Below are positions 38,708 to 51,123 of a stretch of DNA of 64,000 bases, one piece after another. The translations under genes and the position numbers were made by a program. Source of the stretch: Nymphaea colorata (lineage: Eukaryota > Streptophyta > Magnoliopsida > Nymphaeales > Nymphaeaceae). Location of the stretch: contig NC_045139.1 of NCBI RefSeq assembly GCF_008831285.2, forward strand, positions 31,221,706 to 31,285,705. Reading direction: 5' to 3'. Each line of letters opens with the position of its first letter. The first letter of the stretch is position 1. The notes under the pieces were generated by a model. That model saw only the letters and a list, made by a program, of their open reading frames with translations, did not search any database and was not told where the DNA came from.

Positions 38708-39505
38708 ATACGACTAGAAGCATCTCATCGACAACTTTCTTTTGAGTTGATGTGTTGATCACGATGTTGAAAAAGTTGGCTTCCTTGGTGAATTATTGAT
38801 CATGAATTGATCCAAATTAAGTTATTTGTTTGAAATACTTCATCATCACATGAAGTGATAGGCGGAATTTTGTTGGCAACATTAGTCTATTTGAAAATTA
38901 ATACATTCTTTATGGTAAATAGGAGGTTAACAACCTACCAATTAAAAAATCCAAAAGCCCCCAGCTCTGCGCCCACCCACTACCCCTACTTGTCCCAAAA
39001 AAAAAAAACAAAAACAAAAACAACCCTATTGTGTTCGTTTTTAGGGTCTTGTTTTACGTCAAAACCTGAGTGGGATGCTGTATGCCTGTCAACTATAGTG
39101 TCACGATTTCGTTGTTTGCAGTCCAAAAAAGTAGTACCCACATGAAGTGGATGAGCGACTTGCTTTTCATGTATCTACCTACCCGACCAACTATACTATG
39201 TCCGTTGAGGCAAAAATTAAGATATTCTCATCATCACACATAACAATTGAATTGCCTCAAATTTCTTTTGAATATAAAACTTTTTATATAATACCTACAT
39301 GAATATTTCAAGTACACATTCAAATTCAACCACCACCATCTTTTCCACACCATCAGAGACAAACCTACATGTATTTACCATTTAGCTTGCACCAAGTTTG
39401 GCTTGGGCACAACTCGACGTGGATGATATGTTTTATGAATGGAGTAGTTTTCCTCAAAGAATATTGTGAATTTTTCACCCTTCTATCACATCCACGATGC
39501 GCTAA

Positions 39506-39788
39506 TGCCCTGTTTGGTTGGAGGGAAAGGGAGGGAGGAAAGGGAAGAGAAAGGGAAGGGAAAGACATTAATGGAATGCTCAATCTCTCTCTTTCCTTTC
39601 TTTTCCTTCTCAATCCATTCAATTTTAGAGGGATTGGATTTACACTATACTCTCATTTCCCTTCCTTTCCTTTCCTTTCCCCTCATTACAGTCATACAAA
39701 CTTTCTCCTTTTCCATTCTTTCTAATTAGTCAACCAAACGAAAGAGAAATTGTTCAATCCCTCCCTTTCCCTCCAACCAAACAACACG
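39506..39788. mobile_element. PIF/Harbinger-like MITE, 283 bp
   Basis: Left end TGCCCTGTTTGGTTGGAGGG; right end, reverse-complemented, CGTGTTGTTTGGTTGGAGGG, followed on both sides by AAAGGGAGG. It is flanked by TAA at 39503-39505 and 39789-39791, the three-base duplication of the PIF/Harbinger group. The interior is ggaaag/cctttcc-rich and can fold on itself. No transposase frame. Confidence 0.65.
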
Positions 39789-40011
39789 TAAGGGTGTCGG
39801 AGAAGGCGGCTTGTTTTTTATTTTTTTGAAATTTAGAGCATCCGACCGTTATGATCGTATGATCACAGTGTGGTGTACACCTTATGCTGGAGACCCGGGG
39901 GAGGCATGTCTTTTAACTACAAAGACACATAGTAGTGATACTAATATACATTAAAAAAAAACGATCAAAATCATCATGTTATCCGTCGATGGGAAAATGC
40001 ATTGTATGAGA

Positions 40012-40015
<4 letters not shown>

Positions 40016-40042
<27 letters not shown>
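40016..40042. repeat. (TA)n microsatellite
   Basis: About 27 bases of alternating T and A between the two Harbinger-like elements. Confidence 0.9.
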
Positions 40043-40043
<1 letters not shown>

Positions 40044-40198
40044 CAACTGAATTGTGACATTGAGTTTGTGTAGCCATTTAATGACATCAAATCTAGGCCA
40101 TCAGACTTATAATCCAGATGGCCCAGATTCTCCTCCCTTTTTAAAATTTTTCTCTTTCCCTCTCTCTCTCTCTCTCCCTCTCTCATCTCTCTCATGTT

Positions 40199-40289
40199 GC
40201 AAAAGGGGAGCCCGGCGGCTCTTCCTCCACCATCCTGGCCTGCCCAGCCGGCGATGGCAGGGGAGGAGCTGCCGGGCTCCCCCTTTTGC
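40199..40289. repeat. GC-rich near-perfect inverted repeat (hairpin)
   Basis: The arm at 40199-40228 (GCAAAAGGGGAGCCCGGCGG and on) pairs with 40262-40289 (ending CCGGGCTCCCCCTTTTGC) with one indel and two mismatches, across a loop of about 33 bases. A CT-rich run precedes it. The GC content stands out from the surrounding DNA. It could be a fold-back element or a small-RNA precursor; neither is shown. Confidence 0.7.
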
Positions 40290-40322
40290 TCTACCTATCA
40301 TGGGCATGGCTAGAGGTAATAA

Positions 40323-40972
40323 CACTTTGTTTGGATGGAGGGAAAGGAAATGAAAGGGAAGGGTGGAAAGGAAAGGAAAAGAAAAGTAAAAAGGAAATGA
40401 GAAAGGAAGTGAAGGAAAATGAAAGGAAATGAAAGATGTGATTATAAAGCTTGTTTGGATAAAAAGGAAAGGAAAAGATAAAATTTATATTACTTTACAA
40501 TAATACCCTTAACATTTAATTTTAGAGGTGTACATGGAACACAATGAACAACAGCAACCCACTGACCAACGGCGGCAATGGTGGTTCTGGCGATGGTCGG
40601 TATGGTCTAAACGGGAAAGATTGTCGTTGAAGTCTCAAGCAATGGCGAGAAGGGAGAGAGAGAGAGACCCAACACCCGTCGGAGTCTTAACCAATGGCAG
40701 GGAGGGAGAGAAATAGCCACGCAAGGTCAATGGCATATATGGTAGAAAGGGATAGACTTTTCCTTTCTTTATCGATCTCTCCAATTTTGGAGAGATTGAA
40801 TTTACATTAGAGCATCATTTCCTTTCACTCAATTTTTTTTCCCATCCTTTGCAGCCAAACCATTTTTTTATTTTTTCTTTCTTTTGTCTTTTTTTTTAAT
40901 TAGTCAACCAAACAAAGAATTGATTGTTCAGTCTTTCCTTTTCCAACTCTTTTCATTCATCCAAACAGGGCG
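40323..40972. mobile_element. PIF/Harbinger-like MITE, 650 bp, related to the preceding one
   Basis: Left end CACTTTGTTTGGATGGAGGG and right end, reverse-complemented, CGCCCTGTTTGGATGAATGA share the TGTTTGG core of the element at 39506. Flanks are TAA on the left and TTA on the right, so the duplication has one change. A GC-richer insert at about 40540-40720 (GGCGGCAATGGTGGTTCTGG) differs from the ggaaa-rich rest and may be captured DNA. Confidence 0.5.
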
Positions 40973-41109
40973 TTAGAAATGAGAGGGATGAAGGAAGGAG
41001 AAGGAAAGGAAGGAAGTAAAAAAGTGTTAGAAATCTGAAATGTTTGATCTTAGACAATTCACATGTTTCTACAGGTATATTATATCTAGAATTAGGATTT
41101 AGGGATTAC

Positions 41110-41411
41110 ATATATATATATATATATATATAGATATATATATATATATATAATGACGGTGTACGAAAGGCCATGTTTTCTTCTTCAGAATAAAGGAAGA
41201 TTCTGCCGAAAGACGATGGAAAATGGGAAGTAAAGAGGAAAGAGGGAGAGAAAGGGTTTCTTTTCTAGAAGAAAGAAACCCACATGAATTGAGAGTAGTT
41301 AAAAAAGCCACCGTTCGATCTTTCCAAGTGAGATGGATGGAATGATGAGCTCGGCTGAGCTTTTGAGTAAGCAAAGACTTATATATATATATATATAGAT
41401 ATATATATATC
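41110..41411. repeat. Two interrupted (TA)n runs
   Basis: TA runs at 41110-41151 and 41381-41411, each broken once by GA, flank 230 bases of non-repetitive sequence. Confidence 0.9.
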
Positions 41412-42973
41412 AGATCCGACAACAATTCTAAATTAATTCTTTCAGTAAACTATACCGCGAGTCAGGTTCCTATCCTTTTTTCTTAGTAAAAGGTATTCAC
41501 AAAAAAGTGGCTATTTACAAGGGAGATGTACAAAAATAAGGATGCATCAACAAAAATTACGACGAAACACAGGCACAACCTTACACAATCTCTTTAACCA
41601 AACCCAAAATATACTAGAATTGAAGTGAATGCAATTAACCTAAAAAAGGCGACGCCTACACCTGAATGGAGCAGTTGATTTCATGGATCGATTAGGAATC
41701 ATGGCAACTCACCAAAAATTGAAGCTTAACACAAAAACTCAACTTGGATGTAATGGTAAGAAATCTTTATGGCTCAATCTTTTGCTAGTTGATTTTGAAA
41801 ACGCTGAGACCAATATTGCAAAAGATGGGTTGTTTCATGCAAATGATATATATATATATATATAAGAGCCTTTTAATGCCAATAAAGATCACTTTTAGGA
41901 AGCTGTTTGGCAATAGCTACAGGAACAAACCGTTTGATGAATTTTTCTCAAAGATTGGAGCAGGATCAATGAACATTCATGTTACAGTGTTTCATGAATA
42001 TTCCAATTCTTTGACATATTATGAAACAGTTTGTTATCGTTTTCATTCCTAAATACCTCCAAAGAAGCAGCTTAGCAGAGAGAATACTATTTAAATGTTT
42101 TATGAATCTAAATCAAAGATTAAGGTAGATTTATGGAACTCTAGAATAAACACCATATATTCTTTAGAGTTCTATGGACGTCTCTTTGATTTTCTAAGAG
42201 GTCTCCATCGAGTTCAACACTCATGGCCGCACTATGTTACTGAAAAAAGGATATCAAATTGTACACGGCTAAGCATGAAAGCCCATGCTAATAGCTTTGA
42301 GCTTGAGCTGGGCCTTCTGAGGCTCGAGCCGGGGGTGGAGCCGAAATTCAAGTTGCCAAGGACACTTGTACATAAAATTTTTAATTATTGAGGGGGAGCC
42401 AAGAAACAATTCTGTAATACATAAATGCATTTTTGGCAAATCGAAGGAGGCTTAAATGAATTTTGTCAAACACGTTTCGTTGTGGATATACTTGCTAGAT
42501 TGGTACACCATTCTTTCAATGAATAACTCATCTATAAACTTCATTAACAGGTTAACTTATTGATTTACTTCAATCTTGTAAACTCATTAATGATGATGGA
42601 CCTCAACTATTGGGTGAATTGGGAAAAGCGGAGGAGTATTTCATCATACCATCCAACAAAAGGGTTGAAGCTTTTACCCTTCTCCCCGTACTCTAAGTCT
42701 CAAGGTACCAGATCTGCTTTCAGTGTGTCGAAATGACGCCTCCACTATACTTCAATTTATGTGCCACTATCTCTCTTTTTGCAGTATAAGAAGTTGACGC
42801 CCTAACAATATGAAATGGGGATTGGCCACTTACCAACTTCTGTCTCATCTATTGCACTAACCCCCTAGTGCAATCCCCTTAAAACATGGTGGACCGCAAC
42901 TGGGTTGAAAGAATAAATACTAGGCACAAAACCATTCATTCTTTCTTTATTTTGTATATGTACCCGACCCGCC

Positions 42974-42977
<4 letters not shown>

Positions 42978-43040
<63 letters not shown>
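42978..43040. repeat. (TA)n microsatellite
   Basis: About 62 bases of alternating T and A. Confidence 0.96.
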
Positions 43041-43812
43041 CAAAAAAAAATTATAAAATAAAAGTTTTAGCTATAAAAGAACGTATACGTGTTGTATAGT
43101 CAAGATCAAACCTAAACGACATATTGTTGAGTTATAGCCAAGAACTCTTAAAATAAAATACAAACCAATTTCTTCTGGCTTATAAAATCTGCATATGTAT
43201 TAAATATGGTGGAGCTTTTGTCAATTCCTAGCTACGTTTTGAAAATGAAGATTGTGTACGTGAGTCGGTTCATAAGGAAACACTTTGTAAATACAAAGAA
43301 CTTTCTTTTACTGGTAGTCATGGCTGATGCATGTCGTTTCCTTCCTAACAAGGCTACCTTTGGTTCTAAGTTTCTAACTAACGTTATTTGGACGGGTGAG
43401 CAAAAAAAAAAAATGGTTGTTCAAAAGAAGATCATACATTTAGAAAACCAGTGTTTTCATAATGAAAAATTGAATCGAATTGGTTACGCTGCCGATTCAG
43501 ATGAATTGGTTATGATTCAGCAAATATTATTATTATTTACACTTTTAAAAATTATAAAAGTCAAGTAATAAACAAATGAAAAAAATATCTAAAATTAAAT
43601 AATAAAAACTGAATGGATGTATGATACATGGTAACACTTGTATTGGCCGACGAACTGAAATGATTCGCCACTTGTTTGATTTGAACAGGCCCATTGAAGC
43701 CAATTTCTTCGACACTGGAAAATTTGAGATAGGAAACACAAACTTAGTAAATGAAAAATATCTGGTGGTTATTGTTGAAGTAGTCGTACGAGTTTGTAGT
43801 GATCTCTCTCTC

Positions 43813-43818
<6 letters not shown>

Positions 43819-43871
<53 letters not shown>
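43819..43871. repeat. (TA)n microsatellite
   Basis: About 53 bases of alternating T and A, preceded by a short TC run. Confidence 0.95.
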
Positions 43872-43874
<3 letters not shown>

Positions 43875-45229
43875 TTGTTGTTTCTTTCACTTTTTGAACA
43901 ATTTAATTGAAAAGCTGCCCAAGATATATAATTTGCCACGATGGGCAGAGTGGTGGTCACTGTAATTTCATGTAAGGGAAGTTGGCAGACTACACTGTTA
44001 CACTCATCAGTTTACTCACTTTGAAAAATGCAACACTGCCATGTGCACCTGCAAGGTTGCAAGTATTCTATCCCCTTAAGCATCTACACCACCTTCAATC
44101 AATAACTCCTACTGCAGATATAACCAATTTCCCAAATATGACACTGTATGGGAAATCAGAAAACCCACCATTTTGAGTTCATCAAAACAGATCATATATA
44201 TAGTAACTACTTAACTGTTGACCTACCTTCAATTCATGAATGTTTCAACCAGAATCTCAGGTGGGTTGAGCCGGGAAGCGGCGAACCGGAGACGGGAAAT
44301 AGGGTTGTATACGATTGCTCGGACCTGAATATGGAGTTTGTTTATGTCAACCTTATCAATTGACAAATGGATAAATCGGGACCCCTGGCAATAATCTTAC
44401 ACCAGCCCTTACCATTCTCAAGCTCGTAAAGAAATTATATGTATTAGACTAGCTGAGTTTGAGCCACGTTGTTATCACAAACCAAGTTGTTCAAGATTCA
44501 ATGTGGAAAAATCTTGAATCCAAATTACATATTAAGCTGAACCAAGCTGAGTTGCTCAGAATTAATGGAACTGCAACTCTGATCAGCTTGTTTGTTTGCA
44601 AAATGAAGTTGCAACAAATTGCATGCATCAACTGTGTGACAAGCAATAATTGTCAACTAGCAAGCTTGGTTGAGTCGAGCAAGCCAAATACCAAGCATTC
44701 GTACTTGGGTTTCCAATTAAGCTCCGGGTGAGCAAGAGGAATATTGCATCCCACCTCGGATGAGAGGTGATGCCCACCAGCTGCCCCTGTCAAATGCTTC
44801 ATCAATTTCCCGTGTGGGTCTAATGTATGTCAACTAGTATCACCTCATTGGCACAAGAATATAGGGACGATAGGAATCAAACTGATGACAGAAAATTTCA
44901 GAGGCACCAGCCGCATCTCGGCATGTTTCGTGGCCCCAAGGGAATTTTTAGTGCACAGTGAAATTTGGCTCAACATGTTTTTGCCGTGCACTTCATTTTC
45001 TCTTTTTTTTCAAGTGGTGGATTGTGTAGACATTTTATCAAGGAATACCATGAGTTGCATCAAGGGCCAGTATTAAAGTCTTATTCTCCATCAAGCATAA
45101 GGTTTTAAGCCAGCTCACCTGATGAGACACATGGATCTTTGCCATGGTTTGTACATCAACAATTCTCTCACAATTAGCTACAAGACGTCAAAGTAAGTTC
45201 TTACTTATCAGCAGAGTACAGATAGGTTA

Positions 45230-45335
45230 AGTAAACAGCTGCATCAATAGTCATACAACTTAATGATTCAAAGAATGATTAAACAAACAGTTGTACCAAT
45301 AGTGACACATCTTAATAATTCAAAAATGAATTATA
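45230..45335. repeat. Imperfect tandem repeat, about 50 bp, two copies
   Basis: AAACAGCTGCATCAATAGTC and AAACAGTTGTACCAATAGTG start two adjacent copies that each continue with an ACTTAAT/TCTTAAT and ATTCAAA stretch. Clearly diverged. Confidence 0.6.
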
Positions 45336-48300
45336 CACCAATGGGTAGATTAATGATGCACTTGAATGAATCCTTGTAAAGGACCACCCAAAACTTAGAA
45401 TGGTTCTCACAGATGAGCCCCATGCCTTGTGGACCCAAGTTCCTTTTTGAAATAAGGTGATGGCCTTGAGTTTTTATGATGTCTGAGACTTTCGTCTCAT
45501 TAGTACTTCTCCAACCAGTACTTTAAGTGGGCATGTGGAGACCAAGCATCCAAACTCCTCAGACTGCAATTGATGCTGATAACTTCTTCTAATCTTTTGG
45601 TTGCAAACTGTTTCTGACAGTTGTGACCCCATTGAAAATATCACCCTCTGATCTGTAGGGTCCATTGCCCAAATTTTCAATCTTGAACATGGTCAGCATA
45701 ATGAGGTAAGTATAGAAGCACAGGCAGCTGACATTGCAATACTGCATCACAGCACCATTTTCAACCTTCTTCAGGCTCTAATGCAGCCTGACAAATTTAG
45801 TTATATGTAGCTAGGAAGAAGGTTTCTTTCAGCAAGATTAATGTACCAACAGTACTCAGCCTCTTGAGTCATCAAAAGCACAGAACAGCAGGGGAAAGCT
45901 GAGACCATATAATCTAAATTTGATAAGTAAATTGTTGGATGCAAGGCAGATTAATAAATCAAATATGACACAGCCAAAAAATGATAAGAACTGACTCTTT
46001 CACTGTCCCAGTTAAAAATTTGCACACATGATGATCATGAATGGTTATTGTCATGCCACTAATGGCTGTGCAACCAGCACCGGAATCATCGTCCATGCGT
46101 ACGACCTGCTTTGAGAATTATTAGAATGGGCTAAATAGAGGCTGGTACATATAGAGAGAGAGGAGTAATGTAGAATAGGTAAATCACTGTTAAATGAACT
46201 ATTGTTTTCAACTTCTCTGCAGGCTACAGTGTTTTTCAATATGGCTTCAAAAAAATTGTGCTGTTTAACAACCTTACTGGGCTTGGGTTGAAAAGTCGCA
46301 GCAAATAATTGGCCACATTAACTGCGACAGCAAGGAGACCAGATCTTAGAATTTTTACTTCAGTTTGAGAACATATGGTCCTCTTATGCCCTTTTTTCTT
46401 TGCTAAAGTACTCTTCCAATTCGTGATAGTTGTTGACAAGGTGAAAACAGCAAGTACTGTAGTATTGTAGTTTTTCCCTTCTGAAACCAGCAATTCTCTC
46501 ACTTTCTGAAGATCTCTGTTTCTTCACCTACTTTTGCAAGTTGGGTCATTTCCAAACACACAAAAACCAATGTAGATTGTAGGTGATTGGATAACATTGG
46601 CGCCATGCATAGGAAGGAGAATCACAGCCCACAAAATGTGATGTAAGGTATCAGCATGGTATCTGTAGTCCTTGGTCTTAAGAAATATCAGATGATCAGA
46701 GATTTCTAATATCCACATTAGGCCAGAATTTGTTTATTTTATGTGAGAAATGCACAGAAAAATCCATTTTGGAGCCCAGGAAAAAGGGAATCTCATGTTT
46801 ATGAGTTTTCCTGATATGAGCCTCACATTCGCTGTCCCCTGGCAACTAGTAAGTAGGGTTTCAATTTTACTATTTCCTTCACCAAGTTGAAGGTCGGTAA
46901 ATAGAACGAAACGTCTGTCATATCTTCTTTGTAAAAGTACAAAATGCTTCAGTACAGAAGGATGATGTGAGAGCTGCCATTGGGACTGTTTTCCCGGGCT
47001 GTTTTCCTGCCCATAGATACATAGAAGGAAGAAAACACAGTGACATATGAAAATCAGGCTGCCCAAGACGTCTGGCAGTTTAAATCAGATTTCTAATTTG
47101 AACAGTGTTCACGAAATCCATGCAGGGGCATGAAGAAAAAAACTTGCAAAACGTTGGCCCTTCAATGAAAAATTTCTTTTCTTTTACTAATCGGCAGCAT
47201 CTTCCAAGGCACCATCAATGAAAAGTAGGAGACTACAGAATAAACAAAACAGATATTTTAGAGAATAGAAAAAGAAAAGGAAAAAGTCCTTTGTGTTCAA
47301 AACCATTGTTCCACTTCAATAAATAAAAAAATTGCAGTCTGTTTCAATATAAAATTTCTTGCATGAGCAATGATCATTAATCACATACAAAGGTAAGGTG
47401 GTATTGAATCAGTACCTTTTTTTAAAGTTCCTGAGGTAGCCTGTAAAGTTAGGTCAGGCAGGTTCAGCCCATATAAACCAAGGGTGGTGGACCTCATCTT
47501 TAACCCTAGGCTGCTGGTTGAGGAGCCTTTGAAGAGAATGATCAGTGTGGGTCCTGCAGTCCTCAATGCCCTCACACACCATCTCCTGATTTGGAATTTT
47601 CAGGAGAAAAAGTGACCTTACCTAACTTCTTTCTTCAACAAACACCTGATCTGCTCTTCCCTTTCCAATTTTTCAAGCATCTCAGTTTCATCTTCTTGTA
47701 AAGAAAAGGCAGTCTCTCTCTCTCATATTAGCCATTTCTTGGCCTGACTCTAGTTAAGTTCTTTCCAGCTATGACCAACAATGATAGGTGCCGAAGCTCC
47801 ACTCCTTTTATTTCTTTATCTTTTCCTTTCTGGTAGCTTATCCCTGAGAATCTTTATCTATCGGCTCTCTCTCTCCCTCCCTGTTCTCTGAACTTTGGGT
47901 TAAGTTTGTCTTAAACTTGGTGCAAACACGGTGGTGGTGGTTCAAAGTAGATCTTGCCATTTATATAAGTGCCAGCTTCCATTGAATCATGGAAAGTATA
48001 AATAGGTAAAAGTAGCAGGAAAATGAAAAAAATCTAAACTTGGGTAGGCGTCAAATCTCCAATGACCATAATAAATGACGATTAAAAGTTGATAGGATAG
48101 TTTATCTTTGTTTTTGGCTTCATCTAAATTAAAGTCATGATTGTGAAGGTGGAAAAACAAACTTATCTTCTTGCTGACAGTTCTTGTGTCACAATGGGGT
48201 TGTCCGGATCTCCTACTGGGGATCAATCCGCTCATAATAAGTTAATGTACATTATTACTAAGGCCACTTACGTGGTACTATCTTCAATGAGGATTCAAAT

Positions 48301-48828
48301 GTACAACAAAGATTAAATGTCTTTAGTATATTCATAAGTGAAAAGTAACAAAGTTATATTGAGAATGCAACTTATAGAAGAGGTTTCAACCATAGTAACC
48401 AAAAACATGTTTTTTTTTTTCGAATAAAATGCATATCAGACACGATAAATAGGCCACCCTTTAAAACTTAAAAAAAAAATGCTGTTTTTTAAACAAAAAA
48501 TTATGTATTTTCACGTTTTTTTCTTTTTTCATTTTTTTAATATTAAACTGCTTGTTTTTGTTTTGTAATTTTTATTGGTTGTTTATTTACTTGTTTTTAT
48601 ATGTCTGTGTTATCAGCTTGTCACTTATTTTATTTTTTTCTAAATTTTTAAGATTTTTAAATTTTTTAAAATGTTACTGCATTTTTTCAAACTCTTCGCA
48701 TGATACCCTAAAAAAACCTTACTGTTTAAAGCATAAACTTATATAAATAAAAAGTGGGTTTTGTTCATTTTCGTTGATCAACTTGGCCTTATCAACTCAC
48801 TACTGAAATCTCAAAAATAATTTACTTA

Positions 48829-49050
48829 TCATAAAAGAAAATAATGCATTCAAACATTGTTTTCATGTTATAATTTAGAAAAAAAATCGAAATTATTTAT
48901 TTATTTATCATAAAAAGGAAAATAATGCGTTCAGACATTGTTTTCATGTTATAATTTAGAAAAAAAATCGAAATTATTTATTTATTTATCATAAAAAAGA
49001 AAATAATGCGTTCAAACATTGTTTTTATGTTATAATTTGGAAAAAAAACA
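48829..49050. repeat. 81-bp tandem repeat, about 2.7 copies
   Basis: The word ATAATGCRTTCARACATTGT recurs at 48841, 48922 and 49003, an exact 81-base period. Each copy continues with TTTCATGTTATAATTTAG (or a close variant), an A run, CGAAATTATTTATT and the next ATCATAAAA. The first two copies differ by only a few bases, so the duplication is recent. It has no coding capacity. Confidence 0.93.
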
Positions 49051-50005
49051 TCAAAATTGTGAGTTAAACCAACCAGCATCATGAGTTGCTTTCTTCAAGT
49101 GTACCTCCCAAAGTTAAAACCTTTTGTCCTTCTTCCTGTATATGCGTCATAGGATTCTCTTCAGGTGTACCATATCTTCTGTGCCGGGTAATTATGAGGC
49201 CTCTCTCCAACTTCAGCTTCTCTATGTAAGTATAAAAACAAGAGAAAAAAACCAGTACATTGAAAATGGATGGTTGCACACAGGAAATAAATGAAAGGCA
49301 TCAATATTATTTACATACAAAAACTGCATGTATTTACTCATTTCTAAAATAGTGTGATCTTAAAAAAAAAACAATTTATATTCAGGACCACTACCCATGT
49401 CCGTCTATTAAAAATTTTATTGAAAGGTTTAGAATTCCAACATGATAACTCAAAAATTACATAAATTGTCTGCACTCTCAAGTGCCCATCAGCTAGAAAA
49501 TCTTGATTGTTCATGATTATGAAACTTGATCTAAAAGCATTTGAGTTCAAAGGGGAAAGTACTCGATACTCATTAGATGATTAGATCGCGAGAGGATGCT
49601 TTTAATGTGAGTCTGATTCGCAATAGGCACATCAAAAAAGGGACCCCAATGTCTTGAAAAATCCAGTGCTGTTAATAGTTAATCATCCTACTCGAATCTA
49701 AATCTTTGATTTTCCTACAATTTTCTAAATCTTTCTTTTTCTTATAATTTTTTGACTTCCTGATCTTTACACAAAAAAAGTCGTTTTGATTCGATCTGGT
49801 TTAAAAACTATGTCGATTTTGATTTTACGGCGCAGAGCGAGTGGAATTTGTGAAAATCCAATTCCATTCCAAATCAATGCTACCAATATTGGTTGGGAAA
49901 GCAACTAAGGTTTCCAACTAGATTCATTCAACTTGCAATGTACCTACCAAGCAGTGGCATATGTCCCTTGTTTCCAATTATTGGCTTATTTATATAATGA
50001 TGCTC

Positions 50006-50471
50006 ATTAGTATAACAACCCGACCCACTCTTGGGCTCGAACTCCTGGTTCAGCGGATCTCAACCCGCCCCTTAGCAGTTTCGGCTCCAGCCTAAAAAAA
50101 ACTAAGAACCATGACAATCTTCTCATCAATGACACCATTTATAAACCCTTGAAGATTCTTCGTAATCTTGGATACGAGACTAAACTTTTTGGGTGTTACA
50201 ATCCACCTCTCTTAAGGCACACGCATCCACGCGTGTAGGACCCTAAGTCCAAGTGTTGAAACTGCTCTGATACCACCATAATAATCTGATCCACTCCTGA
50301 GCTCGAGCTCCTGGTTCGGCGAATCCCAACCCACCTCCTAGTAGTTTCAGCAACAAGCTCAAAAAAGCTAGGAACGAGGACAATCTTCTCATCAATGACC
50401 TCCTTTAAAAACCCTTAAAAATTTTTATAATCTTTGATACCGAACTACACTTTTTGAGGTGTTACAATTAG
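50006..50471. repeat. 5-bp target-site duplication pair of the TRIM
   Basis: ATTAG at 50006-50010 and again at 50467-50471, exactly bracketing the TRIM. Five bases is the normal length for LTR retroelement integration. Confidence 0.85.
50011..50466 (-). mobile_element. TRIM (terminal-repeat retrotransposon in miniature), 456 bp
   Basis: Two 190-base LTRs, 50011-50200 and 50277-50466, surround a 76-base internal region. On the minus strand each LTR begins TGTAACACC. The primer-binding site is 50275-50264, TGGTATCAGAGC, matching the plant initiator tRNA-Met site two bases after the 5' LTR. A purine-rich tract AAGAGAGGTGGAT abuts the 3' LTR. There is no gag or pol, so mobility needed enzymes from another element. 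Perfect ATTAG duplications flank it. It is of the same family as the older copy in SMU1 intron 4. Confidence 0.92.
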
Positions 50472-50473
50472 TG

Positions 50474-50636
50474 CTTCTTTGGATATACACGGCCTTAATT
50501 GTGTCTTAATCATCCTTTTAAAGGAACATGATGTTTACATTATATGCCCTCAACGACGTCTTCTTTGGATATACACGGCCTTAATCGTGTCTTAAAGGAA
50601 GGAACATGATGTTTATATTATATGCCCTCAACAGCG
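50474..50636. repeat. Tandem duplication, about 86 bp, beside the TRIM
   Basis: CTTCTTTGGATATACACGGC starts two adjacent copies (50474 and 50560). Both end with ATTATATGCCCTCAAC; the second has lost about 10 bases after GTGTCTTAA. It begins 3 bases after the TRIM target duplication. Confidence 0.9.
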
Positions 50637-51123
50637 TTTATCAAAATCATATTCGCTTTGAGGTTGATTTCTATGTATTGTCCATGACATGAAAAATTGT
50701 ATTTCCGCCACATTTTCATCATTTACTATGGGTTTTTTTTTTCCTTGCCCAAAGCACTTGTGTTTATAGGGGAGGGATCTTCCACTTAGCCGACAAGGGT
50801 ATTTTGGTAATTTCTTATTCATAACATGTAATCTGCCATGACATATAACTTGTTCTGCTTTGATTTTTGGAGCTGAGTTTTCTAAAAAGTCGCTTTTACA
50901 TTCGTAACACAGGAATGACTTTCTATTTTAATAAATAAATGCATTTTGGTCATTTTCAACCTTCTTTGACATGATCTTGGGTCTCATTTACAAGAAAAAA
51001 AAAACAACAAAAGAAAGGGGCAAGGCATCAAATACAATTTTTTTTTTTATTGTAAACTGCTCATTTTATAATTTGGTAGGGAGTAGACAAGGGTTGTTAG
51101 TAGTTGGTTACTGTTTTGAATTC

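Noticed and set aside
40107-40325. Minus-strand 72-codon Arg/Gly-rich frame
   Set aside because: It is a reading of the CT-rich run and the GC-rich hairpin arms.
43206-43568. 120-codon plus-strand frame
   Set aside because: AT-driven composition rich in Lys, Ile and Leu; no domain, signal or splice context.
50011-50466. Possible Cassandra TRIM with 5S rRNA sequence in the LTRs
   Set aside because: The LTRs contain GAGCCCAAGAGTGGGTCGGG-like text only distantly similar to the 5S promoter boxes. The diagnostic A and C box order is not seen.
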